Source of the DNA: a virus
IMG/VR virus record: IMGVR_UViG_3300025890_000039
Location: 1-51,890 of that record
DNA length: 51,890 bases
Strand: one strand, 5' to 3'
Translations under genes and position numbers: made by a program
Part shown: positions 20,614-30,180 of the stretch, piece after piece
How positions within the stretch are numbered: position 1 is the first letter of the stretch
Layout of the letters: each line of letters begins with the position of its first letter
The notes under the pieces: generated by a model
The model's database searches: none
The model's input: only the letters and a program-made list of their open reading frames with translations
What the model was told of the DNA's origin: nothing

Positions 20614-21560
20614 TGTTTACTCCAATTTTCCAACCACTTCTTTTCAGTATAATTTTGGTTGAATCGTTTATTTATTGTTTCGTTACATAGTTTATAAAAT
20701 TTTTCGTTGTTTTTCAACTTATCAGCTATATTTTTGGCTTTCTCTAAGTCACCGATATCCACAGTAGTCAATGGATGTAATATTTCCTGTGTATCTAATC
20801 CCTTATAGCCAATACAAGGTATTCCGTGATAAGCACAATTCATAGCAAATGTACCAGCAGCATGTGTTCTCATCAGATGAACACCTATATTATAATTACC
20901 CAAAGTTTCAATCCATTCTCTCCAACTCATATAAGGTAGATAGTTTATATCTTCAATTGAATCTTCTTGTTCATGCTTTCTACCCATCGATGGTGCTGAT
21001 ATAGGATATCCTATTTCCCTAGCAACCATATAAGAATCAAACCCACCATACCAACTTACAAAATTACCACCAATCATTACCTTTGGCTTCTCATATGATT
21101 TTGGACTTGGTAAGTCACCATAACTATCAATTAAATTTTCACTTCTTTTTGTTAGTCCATTGGGTATCATCAGACTTCGCATAACTCTTACATCTTTACA
21201 CCCCAGCCCTAAGTAATAAGTCACATCGCTTTCATTGTGACAATAAACCCAATCAGCACTCATCAATGTATTATAGTAATGAAATTGTTGTTCTACCGAA
21301 TAGTCCTGAAAATACCAATGTGGGCCTTCTTGCATTACAGCAACCTTATCACAAGCCTCTCTGATACTATCTAAATCAACATCAGGCTTTGTCTTAGGAA
21401 CAATAACAATACCCAAATCAAACTTCTCATTTGGTATGTTATTTATATTATAATGTGGAGCATCTAAAGCCATCATCCAAGCATACTCAGTTCTAGCATT
21501 TGGAAAGTCCCTTGGAATCTTTCCCATAACTTGACTCTCTGAAAAGAATCCTATATTCAT
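20610..21560 (-). CDS. GT-B-like glycosyltransferase
   Basis: 316 residues. Two-domain layout with N-terminal NIGFFSESQVMG, a linker near 155, and a C-terminal MIGGNFVSWYGG...YPISAPSMGR followed by HLMRTHAAGTFAMNCAYHGI and PCIGYKG, the donor-binding region of GT4-type enzymes. Family assignment below GT-B is uncertain. Confidence 0.78.
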   Translation of the reverse strand: MNIGFFSESQVMGKIPRDFPNARTEYAWMMALDAPHYNINNIPNEKFDLGIVIVPKTKPDVDLDSIREACDKVAVMQEGPHWYFQDYSVEQQFHYYNTLMSADWVYCHNESDVTYYLGLGCKDVRVMRSLMIPNGLTKRSENLIDSYGDLPSPKSYEKPKVMIGGNFVSWYGGFDSYMVAREIGYPISAPSMGRKHEQEDSIEDINYLPYMSWREWIETLGNYNIGVHLMRTHAAGTFAMNCAYHGIPCIGYKGLDTQEILHPLTTVDIGDLEKAKNIADKLKNNEKFYKLCNETINKRFNQNYTEKKWLENWSKQ

Positions 21561-21982
21561 ACATACCTCACTATAAAATCACTACATATACCAGCACAAT
21601 TTTCTGTATCAGCTATCTGTAATTCTGGCAAAACACAAATGGATTTATTGGTTATCTGTGTGTTTGGGTAGTTCCAAAGATATCCTTTTGATGTCAATGT
21701 TACAGCATCGTTTTGATGCCAAAAACAATGAACTCCACCCACCATCATACCATATAAAGCATCTATGTTTTTTGCATGACACCACAACTTATCATTTTGT
21801 AAAAAATCGGAATCGATTCTATATTGTGGTTCGTCATGACCTAAATACCATTCCACTTCATTTACTTTCCATACATCAATCTCAACATCAAAATCATGTG
21901 CTAAAGCAGTTTCAATATGGTCTGGATGATTCTCATCCTTTGACTTACCACTCAAATTTCCTCTGTGGGATATTAGTATCAT
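21557..21982 (-). CDS. Glycerophosphodiester phosphodiesterase-like protein
   Basis: 141 residues from MILISHRGNLSG, whose ATG overlaps the upstream TGA. HRGN, an ExD in VEIDVW, GHDEP and HAKN reproduce the metal- and phosphate-binding motifs of the GDPD/PI-PLC TIM-barrel family, but the length is roughly half of a full barrel. Such short phage and surface-glycan-locus versions are recurrent. Possible role: cutting or transferring glycerophosphate groups on a glycan. Confidence 0.78.
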   Translation of the reverse strand: MILISHRGNLSGKSKDENHPDHIETALAHDFDVEIDVWKVNEVEWYLGHDEPQYRIDSDFLQNDKLWCHAKNIDALYGMMVGGVHCFWHQNDAVTLTSKGYLWNYPNTQITNKSICVLPELQIADTENCAGICSDFIVRYV

Positions 21983-22641
21983 ATTTCTTTTGGCGTTCCA
22001 TATGGCTGTACATTGAGATACTTCTTCCAAGGTTGTCCTTTGTCTATCCTTCTGAGAGTTCTGAATCCTCTTTTTCTATAGATTATATTATCACCTGATT
22101 CATATCTACCATTGATACATTCTAATATAACTTCAGCGACTGACTTAGTTGTTAGTCTCGTTCTGGCATCTTCATTAGGGTAATCGTTTTCTCTCATCTT
22201 AGTATCAACTCTACCTGGACTAACAGCGTAAGCATTATAACCCTCAAATGCTAATGACTGAACCAAAGATATCGTTCCACATTTAGAAGCACAATATCCA
22301 CTGTGTTCTGGCTTACCATATTTTCCAGCAACAGATGCTATAAAAACCATATCCATGATACCTAAGTTAGCACACTCTCTAGCTATTCTGTAACTGCCTA
22401 TTAGGTTTACATTGATTTCATTTTCCCATAATTCAATGTCTGAATCTTTTATCAACTGAACATTAGATACCCCAGCACAATTAACGACTGCAGTTGGTTG
22501 ATGATGTTCTAAGCAATCTCTTATAGAATTAGAATCTGTAACATCGCATTCAGCATAAGATATGTTGATTGTATTTGGTTCTATCTCTTTGATTGCTGAT
22601 GCTATATCACTCTCTCCACCGAAAATAACTATTTTAGTCAA
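21979..22641 (-). CDS. Short-chain dehydrogenase/reductase
   Basis: 220 residues from a TTG (LTKIVIFGGESDI): GGAGG lies six bases upstream, and the ATG five codons earlier overlaps the end of the preceding gene without a site. GGESDIASAI nucleotide loop, VNCAGVSN, ASVAGKYG and YCASK catalytic motif. NAD(P)-dependent sugar oxidoreductase by context. Confidence 0.83.
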   Translation of the reverse strand: MTKIVIFGGESDIASAIKEIEPNTINISYAECDVTDSNSIRDCLEHHQPTAVVNCAGVSNVQLIKDSDIELWENEINVNLIGSYRIARECANLGIMDMVFIASVAGKYGKPEHSGYCASKCGTISLVQSLAFEGYNAYAVSPGRVDTKMRENDYPNEDARTRLTTKSVAEVILECINGRYESGDNIIYRKRGFRTLRRIDKGQPWKKYLNVQPYGTPKEI

Positions 22642-23365
22642 GATAAACCTCCTCATCTTCTACTTTATCTAAAAATATTCTGAGTTCCTCTGGTGTCCCA
22701 AGCATATGTTTATTATTGACATCTATTTCATACATCGAAACTATTTTATTAGGTAACTTCAGCATCTCATTATATACTGGACATATATAAAATTCATTAT
22801 TGGTTCTGATGTTCTTTTCAATCATAGCATAAGAACTATGTACATAATCAGAACCTCTTTTGAAATAATAAATACCAGCAGAAGCTTTATCTGATATAAC
22901 AATCTTTTCTGCAACATCCATTACTATACCTTTCTTACACCTAACATAGCTATGATGTGGATTAGTAGAATTGAAAGTAACTAAGCATCCATCAAAAGAC
23001 CTCGAAAACTTTATAAAGTCAGCAAAGTCCCATTGTAGATACTGGTCACAATTAGCAATAACCAAATCATCATCATTATCTATAAACTCCTCAGCTAATA
23101 ACACAGTACAAGCTGCTCCTTCCGTTAGCTTATCAACAACAACTATATCACCTCTACCATCTAAATAATCAGCCAATCCCATATCTAAATGTTCTTTTAG
23201 TGCTAAAAAGATAAAATTAGTATCTAAGTATTCTGTATCTAATGAGTTTATAACTCTTTCAATCATTGGTTTGCCACATACATCAATTAGTGGTTTAGGA
23301 AGTTCATATCCTTGTTCTTGAAATCTAGCACCAGCACCAGCCATTGGTATCACTACATTTATCAT
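22634..23365 (-). CDS. Sugar-1-phosphate nucleotidyltransferase
   Basis: 243 residues. MINVVIPMAGAGARFQEQGY with the downstream PKPLIDVCGKPM is the nucleotide-binding G-x-G-x-R...K/PKPL signature; IANCDQYL supplies the Mg-binding Asp. Activates a sugar 1-phosphate to a nucleotide sugar, the entry step of a glycan pathway. Nucleotide and sugar unknown. Confidence 0.88.
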   Translation of the reverse strand: MINVVIPMAGAGARFQEQGYELPKPLIDVCGKPMIERVINSLDTEYLDTNFIFLALKEHLDMGLADYLDGRGDIVVVDKLTEGAACTVLLAEEFIDNDDDLVIANCDQYLQWDFADFIKFSRSFDGCLVTFNSTNPHHSYVRCKKGIVMDVAEKIVISDKASAGIYYFKRGSDYVHSSYAMIEKNIRTNNEFYICPVYNEMLKLPNKIVSMYEIDVNNKHMLGTPEELRIFLDKVEDEEVYLD

Positions 23366-23375
23366 TTTTTTCTCC

Positions 23376-24056
23376 TCATTGTTCTAATAACAACCTTATA
23401 AACATTATATTCTGTTCACCAACATCACTACCTATGTAATTGACTTTACCCTTACTCTTTTCTAAGTATTCTCTACAATATTTTCCAATCTCATAGTGAG
23501 CCCCACCTTTATTATGTCCAATTTGATTGCCAACAGTATAATCACCTAAACCATAATCAAAGAACTCTGAAATATGTCTCATCATTTCAGCACCTGATAA
23601 AAAGTATACATCATTCATTTCTGTTGGTCTTTGTTCACCAGCTATGTAAAGATTATTATTATCTAAATTATCAAAATCAAAATTGATTCCGAATGCCACA
23701 TCAAATCTAGTAACCATATACCAATCATATTCTACCTCGCTATTCAAGGCTAATCTCAAAGCCTCACACTTAGAATACCATTGACTATACCTACTATCTA
23801 AAATGCCATCATCCTCACCTTTTTGCTTTTCTATAACATATTTTTTGGGTTTGTATGTTTTAAGTATTTCATCTTCTCTTTCAACATCCCAACTATGTAT
23901 ATAAGTATCAACATCTTTGTCTTGAATAAAATATTTTTCTAAGCTTTCATAGCCAATTCCAATCGGTAAAGGTTTTGAATCTTGCGAATCAACAGAACCT
24001 ACTTTGAACTGATTCATATAACCGATATAGCCTGACATACACAGTGCTATCTTCAT
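23376..24056 (-). CDS. Putative glycosyltransferase-related protein
   Basis: 226 residues starting MKIALCMSGYIGYMNQF. YDWYMVTRFDVAFG (DxxxG and R-x-D) and the absence of membrane segments resemble uncharacterised glycosyltransferase-like proteins in phage and algal-virus glycan loci. Overlaps 24053-24826 by 4 bases. Function tentative. Confidence 0.65.
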   Translation of the reverse strand: MKIALCMSGYIGYMNQFKVGSVDSQDSKPLPIGIGYESLEKYFIQDKDVDTYIHSWDVEREDEILKTYKPKKYVIEKQKGEDDGILDSRYSQWYSKCEALRLALNSEVEYDWYMVTRFDVAFGINFDFDNLDNNNLYIAGEQRPTEMNDVYFLSGAEMMRHISEFFDYGLGDYTVGNQIGHNKGGAHYEIGKYCREYLEKSKGKVNYIGSDVGEQNIMFIRLLLEQ

Positions 24057-24826
24057 CCGTACAACTCCTCATATGTTCTTTCTATCCAGTATTGTTGATT
24101 TCTATCCTTCGGATTAGGTGGTATCGCATTGAAATGATAAACCCACCCAGCATCCAAATAGTATAACTTATCTTCCATCCAGTGTTGATGTTCTTCGTCT
24201 AATACAATTAGGTTCTTTCTCCATATGTCTTGTAAGTTATAACAATTTGGTAATATTTTCATATCAATATTATGTTTATCCAACATAAAATTTAGTATAG
24301 TTTGGTCTGTACCTGCTTGTACCTCAGCAATTACTTTTCTTATGTTTTCCGCATCACCTTCATAGTATTTTTTCATCTCATCAAAAAACCATCGATGTTC
24401 TTTATTAACAATCTGAAATCCACCATTTATGTATCTATGTGGCATTATTTTATGTCCATCAAATAGCTTAGCACCAAACTCTCTGATACTTCTTCCAGTC
24501 CATTCGTAGCAACCATCGTTCATAACTCCACAATACTTATTCTCCGACTCATCAAAGAAGTTAGGACAATCAGGATGGACAATCGTATCAGCATCTACCA
24601 TTAATATTTGATTATAATCTATACTATTTTCCTCTAAGAAATCAAATAGATAATACCTTTGCCAAGTAATCTTCATATAGTCTACTGGAAACAATAAATC
24701 TTCCCATACCAGTAATTCACAGCCATTCTTATCACAAAAATATTTCCAGCTATCAACTGAATATTGATAAGAATCATTTCTACCATCACCTATTGTGATA
24801 TTTGGTATAAAGACTATATTCTTCAT
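24053..24826 (-). CDS. GT-A fold glycosyltransferase, paralog of 3600-4346
   Basis: 257 residues. QILMVDADTIVHPDC, DGCYEWTGRSI, INGGFQIV, AGTDQTILN and GWVYHFNA align in order with motifs of the protein at 3600-4346. DxD-containing nucleotide-sugar-dependent enzyme. Flanked by coupled glycan genes. Confidence 0.83.
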   Translation of the reverse strand: MKNIVFIPNITIGDGRNDSYQYSVDSWKYFCDKNGCELLVWEDLLFPVDYMKITWQRYYLFDFLEENSIDYNQILMVDADTIVHPDCPNFFDESENKYCGVMNDGCYEWTGRSIREFGAKLFDGHKIMPHRYINGGFQIVNKEHRWFFDEMKKYYEGDAENIRKVIAEVQAGTDQTILNFMLDKHNIDMKILPNCYNLQDIWRKNLIVLDEEHQHWMEDKLYYLDAGWVYHFNAIPPNPKDRNQQYWIERTYEELYG

Positions 24827-26400
24827 TTTTTACTAATTACTAATCCACATTCCCTAAAGTAAAGATAGTCTATATCAGTACTCCAAAAGGTACTCAATGC
24901 GTGTTCAGGTGTTTCTACTATGGGTTCTCTGTCATTGAAGCTAGTGTTCAATACTAATGGAACTCCTGTCTTTTCATAAAACTTAGTTATGAATGAATGA
25001 TACCATTCATTGTCCTCTTTCTTTACAGTCTGTAATCTAGCACTGTTATCAAAGTGGACGACTGCTGGAACCTTATCTACTTTGTCCTCTTTCCATTTTA
25101 GACAAAAACTCATATAAGGGCTGTCTATATCGTGTTCAAACCATTCTCCAACATGCTCTCTCAATATAGATGGAGCAAATGGTCTAAACCATTGTCTATG
25201 CTTCACCTTTTCATTTACAATGTCTTTATTTCTTAAAGACCTCGGGTCTGCTAATATACTTCTATTACCTAAAGCTCTTCTGCCTGACTCTGAGCCACCA
25301 CCAAAAACAGATACTATTTTTTCGTTTATCATCTCATCTATAATAAAGTCATCGTTTTGAGTAAATATTACCATACCATCTTTATTTTTCTGATACATAT
25401 TTTCTACAGCATTTGCTATTTCTTTTTCACTATAAGTCTTACCAAGATAAGGTGTGGCATTCTGTACACTATTATATATTCTTGGATTATCAAGAACATC
25501 GTGATAGATATATCTAGCTGAGCCAATTGCTAGCCCAGCGTCATATGGTATTGGGTCACAAAATACATTTATGCCAGGATACCAATCGAACAACTTACCA
25601 ACAAAAACACAATTCAAAGAAACACCGCCTGATAAACATAGATTCTTTGGTTTATGTTCTTCCATCAACCTATCAAATATAGACTTCAAAACATCCTCAG
25701 TTGATTGTTGTAAAGCAGCGGCTATATGAAACATTTCTTGTTCATCAGACTTTGCTAACTCAGATAATTGTTTCCAAGCTGCAGGTAGTTTCTGTCCTTT
25801 ATTCGGTACATGCATATATTTGAAGTGTTCAATATATTTATCAGCATTTCCTAAAGCAGCCATACCCATTACAGTTCCTTGTTGGGATGGGCTTCTATGT
25901 GATAGACCAAATATTTTTACAGTACATCCACTCCATATGCCACCTAAATGTAGAACATTCGGATCCCAAATCTCTACCTCTTCTATTTTATTGTCCTTAC
26001 CATTCCATACTGTAAAACAAGTTCTCCAATGCTTTTCTTGTACCGTACTATAATCTAATCCACCACCATCGATAGTGACTATCAAAGCCTCTTTGAAATC
26101 ACTACTATAAAAAGCATTAGCTGCGTGTGATTGGTGATGTCCTGGTTGAATCCATTCTTTACCAAGAGTCTTATATTTTTCAAATGACTTTTTATATGTC
26201 TCCTCTCTTTTACTACCAATACAATGTGTGTAATAATCTACATCATCAGCATCGTATGTATCAGAAAGAAACTCCATAGAGTCTCCCTCTGTGTCTTTTA
26301 TTCTATTAAATCTTTCTAATTCATTATGTACTTTAGGTACACCATCTTCTAATATACCATAAGCAGCATCATGACCTGAACAAAACCCCGCTATCTTCAT
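24823..26400 (-). CDS. NodU/CmcH-type O-carbamoyltransferase
   Basis: 525 residues. Full-length family member: N-terminal GFCSGHDAAYGILEDG, the Fe/metal-site GHHQSHAANAFY, IDGGGLDYS, LCLSGGVSLN, and the C-terminal GGGSESGRRALGNRSILADP and LNTSFNDREPIVETP motifs that form the carbamoyl-adenylate site. Transfers carbamoyl from carbamoyl phosphate to a hydroxyl, here probably on a sugar. Starts within 4 bases of 24053-24826. Confidence 0.93.
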   Translation of the reverse strand: MKIAGFCSGHDAAYGILEDGVPKVHNELERFNRIKDTEGDSMEFLSDTYDADDVDYYTHCIGSKREETYKKSFEKYKTLGKEWIQPGHHQSHAANAFYSSDFKEALIVTIDGGGLDYSTVQEKHWRTCFTVWNGKDNKIEEVEIWDPNVLHLGGIWSGCTVKIFGLSHRSPSQQGTVMGMAALGNADKYIEHFKYMHVPNKGQKLPAAWKQLSELAKSDEQEMFHIAAALQQSTEDVLKSIFDRLMEEHKPKNLCLSGGVSLNCVFVGKLFDWYPGINVFCDPIPYDAGLAIGSARYIYHDVLDNPRIYNSVQNATPYLGKTYSEKEIANAVENMYQKNKDGMVIFTQNDDFIIDEMINEKIVSVFGGGSESGRRALGNRSILADPRSLRNKDIVNEKVKHRQWFRPFAPSILREHVGEWFEHDIDSPYMSFCLKWKEDKVDKVPAVVHFDNSARLQTVKKEDNEWYHSFITKFYEKTGVPLVLNTSFNDREPIVETPEHALSTFWSTDIDYLYFRECGLVISKK

Positions 26401-27258
26401 TTATATCAACTCCATTATTTGTTTTATAGTGAACTTTTTAGCATCCTCTGAAGAAAGTCCATCTGCTAATATCTTTTCATGCAAATTCTCACCTTTTCCT
26501 AAACCAATAACTTCTGGTTTTATATCTTTGTCCTTTGCGTATTTGTTTATCATCGCTTGTAATAAATCTCCCATAGACATAGATTTCATATCAGGAACAT
26601 AAGGAGATGAATCAGAAGCATAATGCATACAACTCCATATCAAATCAACTGCTTGATCGATAGTCCAAAAGAATCTTGTAGCCTTTGGTTCTGTAATTAC
26701 TGGCGTCTCCCCTTTTTGTAATAAGTCCTTCCACTTACATAAAACTGAGCCAGTAGAGTATAATACATTACCATATCTCACTATTCTAAATTTTGTTTTT
26801 GGAAAGTTTGTTTCGAATTGTCTGTATAAAGCTTCCATCAGAAACTTAGAAGCACCATACACACCTGATACTATAGCTGCTTTATCTGTACTGATACCTA
26901 TGTTGAAATCCAGACCATACTCAGCAGTTAGTTCTAATAAGTTTAGAGAACCAATAGTATTAGACATAATACATTCACGACTCTGTGTTTCAGCAATACC
27001 CACGTGTTTGAAAGCTGCTAAATGAAATATACCATCAACTTGTCTAACTGCTTGTTGACAATTGAATCTATCAGCAATATCACCTGTAAGAAAATCTATG
27101 TATGGTAGTTCTTGTTTTAGCTGAATAAGTTTACCTTCATCTCTAGCCATAGTAAGAACTTTACCACCTTTTTCGTGTATCCTTTCAATAGTTTTCTTTC
27201 CAAGAAACCCACTACCACCAGTTACCAAATATGTTTTACCTTTATCAATTGTAATCAT
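26401..27258 (-). CDS. CapD/PseB-like sugar-nucleotide dehydratase/epimerase
   Basis: 285 residues. Extended SDR with TGGSGFLGKK, FHLAAFKHVG, STDKAAIVSGVYGASK (the serine-Thr-Asp-Lys and YGASK typical of FlaA1/PseB/CapD enzymes) and RYGNVLYSTGSV. Likely acts on a UDP-N-acetyl-hexosamine. No partner aminotransferase is visible in the window. Confidence 0.88.
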   Translation of the reverse strand: MITIDKGKTYLVTGGSGFLGKKTIERIHEKGGKVLTMARDEGKLIQLKQELPYIDFLTGDIADRFNCQQAVRQVDGIFHLAAFKHVGIAETQSRECIMSNTIGSLNLLELTAEYGLDFNIGISTDKAAIVSGVYGASKFLMEALYRQFETNFPKTKFRIVRYGNVLYSTGSVLCKWKDLLQKGETPVITEPKATRFFWTIDQAVDLIWSCMHYASDSSPYVPDMKSMSMGDLLQAMINKYAKDKDIKPEVIGLGKGENLHEKILADGLSSEDAKKFTIKQIMELI

Positions 27259-27267
27259 TTTTTTCTC

Positions 27268-28035
27268 CTAATAATCACTAAGCTTTAATCTATTTACTCC
27301 GATTTCATTTACCAAATCGTAATTTTCTTCTTCAGGTCTAGCCTTATACCAAGCCTTTGTTCTAGTCTCATTGAATGAATCCTTACATAGCATCGTATAC
27401 ATAAAAACTCTTCTATCTTTATTTACATGCGGTATTCCGTGATTTGAAAATTCTGAGTTTTCAAATATAACTACCCTATTGAATTTTGGTTCTATCTGTT
27501 TCCAACACTCTTTCATATCATCTGTCCAAAACTCTAAATAACCTGTATCTTCTGGCATCCATCCTTTATTCATATAACCAACTACAGTTATTCTTTTCTC
27601 TAAGTTTAGATGTGGATGTAATCTAGCATCACTATGTACCAATTGAAACCCATCTTTCTTTATGTATCGTAAGCCACTCCATTGTCCAATCTCATTATAA
27701 TCATCAGGTAATAAATTATCTACACCAGTAACCTTTGTCATCCAATCAACACTTTCTTGAGTCTGAAATTTTCTAAATACATCACCCCATTTACCAGGCA
27801 TATCTTCTACTTTACTAATACCATAGTTATTTGGTTCAAGCAAATTATCTTTATCAAATATTTTATTTCTGAATTTATACCATCTATTATCTTCTACAGG
27901 TGGTATGTAATTGTATAACTCTTCAGCTAATTTCTTATTGAAGAAATTATCAACAACCACGTATCTGTAATGTTTCCATTCATAATTGAACTTTTTGTTC
28001 AAATCTTCAAAATTTACTTTTCCTAATATATCCAT
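27268..28035 (-). CDS. 2-oxoglutarate/Fe(II)-dependent oxygenase-like protein
   Basis: 255 residues. LVHSDARLHP gives the HxD iron ligands; VIFENSEFSNHGIPHV and KDRRVFMYT give the distal His and the Arg that binds 2OG. Middle GYMNKGWMPEDTGYLEFW is typical of prolyl-hydroxylase-like folds. Could hydroxylate a sugar or a small molecule; phages also use such enzymes on bases. Confidence 0.83.
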   Translation of the reverse strand: MDILGKVNFEDLNKKFNYEWKHYRYVVVDNFFNKKLAEELYNYIPPVEDNRWYKFRNKIFDKDNLLEPNNYGISKVEDMPGKWGDVFRKFQTQESVDWMTKVTGVDNLLPDDYNEIGQWSGLRYIKKDGFQLVHSDARLHPHLNLEKRITVVGYMNKGWMPEDTGYLEFWTDDMKECWKQIEPKFNRVVIFENSEFSNHGIPHVNKDRRVFMYTMLCKDSFNETRTKAWYKARPEEENYDLVNEIGVNRLKLSDY

Positions 28036-28826
28036 TACTGTTTCCTACACCAATCACCAAGATGTTTCACTGGTGGTATATGATTTACATCTCTCCACTG
28101 TCCATACACAAAGCATCCCCATCTTTTGTGAGTTCCTTTTTTACCTAATAGTTTCACATCACGTAGTGCTATCTGTTGTAACTCTTTCTCTAAATGACTC
28201 GTACCCTTAGTTTTATTTGTCCAATATTGTAAATGTAATGGTTTGTAGAAATTCCTACACTTACTAATCTTAGCTATGTGTGGATTGCCAGAATAAAATG
28301 TACATTGAGTTAGCGGTAAATCTATTTCATCTTCTACCTCAAAGTGTCCACCATCGTGTCTATCCCAATGTGAAGGACCATCAGGACCCATATAAGAATG
28401 TGGAAACCTGACATAATTGAAATGTCCATACTCATCCATCTTATCTAGTATAGATTCAGTTGGAATGTTTTCCGTAAATTCCCAATCATGTTCTAAAAAT
28501 AAAAAGTAAGGTGTATCACAATTATCTATCATATGCCACCAATTACCACGCATTAGTTCTTGTCTATCCTCTACAATATCAACATTTATGTGACTAAACT
28601 CATTGACTAATCTACTCTGTATATTATCATAGTATTGTTTGAAAAGTTCAGGATACTTATCTTCCATAACCTTATCTATGTAAAGATAATATTTAGCGTT
28701 ACCAAGTCCAAGCTTTTCATGCGAACTCTGTATCGTATCGAATAACATAGTATTTTCTAAATATGGGTCTGTGACAACATTGACAATATGTGTCATAACC
28801 ATAACCGATATTCTATCTTCTATCAT
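28035..28826 (-). CDS. GT-A-like glycosyltransferase
   Basis: 263 residues with ISVMVMTHIVN, YYLYIDKVM, and FLFLEHDWEF (acidic motif in the DxD position). Downstream HDGGHFEVED and CTFYSGNPHIAK. Short GT2-type protein by pattern; donor unknown. Shares one base with the 2OG-oxygenase start. Confidence 0.68.
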   Translation of the reverse strand: MIEDRISVMVMTHIVNVVTDPYLENTMLFDTIQSSHEKLGLGNAKYYLYIDKVMEDKYPELFKQYYDNIQSRLVNEFSHINVDIVEDRQELMRGNWWHMIDNCDTPYFLFLEHDWEFTENIPTESILDKMDEYGHFNYVRFPHSYMGPDGPSHWDRHDGGHFEVEDEIDLPLTQCTFYSGNPHIAKISKCRNFYKPLHLQYWTNKTKGTSHLEKELQQIALRDVKLLGKKGTHKRWGCFVYGQWRDVNHIPPVKHLGDWCRKQ

Positions 28827-28828
28827 TA

Positions 28829-30145
28829 TTACCTCAAGTTACTATTTGCTTGAAAGCCGGTTTTTATACCCACTTCAAATGGAAAATTATTTATTTGTAA
28901 ATAATGATGTAGTGGAGCTTTATATTGTTTATTCTTCAGTTCTACTGATAACCATAAAAACTCCTGTACCAAATCTTTATCTAAAAATGGATACCTCGTT
29001 TCTATGCCAAATGAACCAGCAACATACTCTTCTTTATTCAAGTATTGTATCTGTGTTCCGTCATAGAAACTATGCCAAGGAAAGAATCCTTCTAAGTCTT
29101 TTGGAAACTTACCACCAAAGGAACTATGATCATAAATTTTATCACCATTGAATCCGTAATCAGATATAATCTCATCTGCACCTTGTCCTGAAAAGTATAT
29201 CTTCTGCTCTCTTTTAGCAGCCCTATCACATATAGCTGCTAATCCAACAGAAGCCTTATCATCTTTAATATTATAATTCTTATACATATCCTTATATGTA
29301 AACTCTTCACAATAGTCTTTATTCCCAGCAAAAAGTTTATCATATTCTAACTTAGTCAAATGTATTATCTCACCATCATCTACAAGATTATGTCTAGCTT
29401 TGATTATATCAGGATTCTCTCCACTCATTATAGTATATGCTGTATACTTTTTTGATTGTTTATTCAACTCACAAGTAATAGCACCACTATCGTAACCAGC
29501 ACTCAAGCCTAAAAACATTTCCTGTTTTGTATTTTTAGTTCGTTTTTTTATTGAGTTTTGAAATGCTGTAACCCAATCGTCATAATTATCTTTGTGTTGT
29601 ACGATATCAAACTCTACTAATTGTTTTGAGCCTATCTGTTCCATAGTACTTAGCTTGAAATTCCAAACATAATTACCCAACATTTTAAAACCATTACCAT
29701 ATCCACACATTTCTACGGAACTCTGATAAGAGCCCACAGCAAATTCATTACCACTACTTTGTATCCAAAGTGGTTTTGTAGCAAAGGTATCATTTACCAA
29801 AATCAATTCATCTTTTTCAAAGTCAATGATTACTATAGCAAACTCACCATCTAACTTCTTTGCGAAGTCCATTCCATATTCTCTGTAAAGTGGTAGAACA
29901 CACAATACATCACTCTTATAGTCTCCAAAGCTTTTATAATTATATATCTCGCCATTCATAACACATACTAAATCACCATCTACAATTGGCTGTGGCGTTG
30001 ATTCTCCTGTAATCTGTAATAAGTTATGAAGCACCTTCACTCCATTTACTTCAATTACTTCAGTTAAATCAGGACCTCTTTTTTGTGAAAAATAATTGGT
30101 GTTTTGTAAGTCTATGTTTTTATTTGTTATGGTAAAACTACACAT
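28829..30145 (-). CDS. Asparagine-synthase-type glutamine amidotransferase
   Basis: 438 residues. Met-Cys start puts the class II glutaminase nucleophile at Cys2 after Met removal (MCSFTI), with NGEIYNY and GEFAIVII in the glutaminase domain. The synthetase domain has FLGLSAGYDSGA (PP-loop) and a conserved SGQGADEI. Shorter than AsnB (about 550); similar compact versions amidate sugars or peptides in glycan loci. GAGG before the ATG. The 35 bases upstream hold only the preceding gene's stop region. Confidence 0.9.
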   Translation of the reverse strand: MCSFTITNKNIDLQNTNYFSQKRGPDLTEVIEVNGVKVLHNLLQITGESTPQPIVDGDLVCVMNGEIYNYKSFGDYKSDVLCVLPLYREYGMDFAKKLDGEFAIVIIDFEKDELILVNDTFATKPLWIQSSGNEFAVGSYQSSVEMCGYGNGFKMLGNYVWNFKLSTMEQIGSKQLVEFDIVQHKDNYDDWVTAFQNSIKKRTKNTKQEMFLGLSAGYDSGAITCELNKQSKKYTAYTIMSGENPDIIKARHNLVDDGEIIHLTKLEYDKLFAGNKDYCEEFTYKDMYKNYNIKDDKASVGLAAICDRAAKREQKIYFSGQGADEIISDYGFNGDKIYDHSSFGGKFPKDLEGFFPWHSFYDGTQIQYLNKEEYVAGSFGIETRYPFLDKDLVQEFLWLSVELKNKQYKAPLHHYLQINNFPFEVGIKTGFQANSNLR

Positions 30146-30180
30146 TATATAACCTCATTATGTATATAAGTATCACGCAA

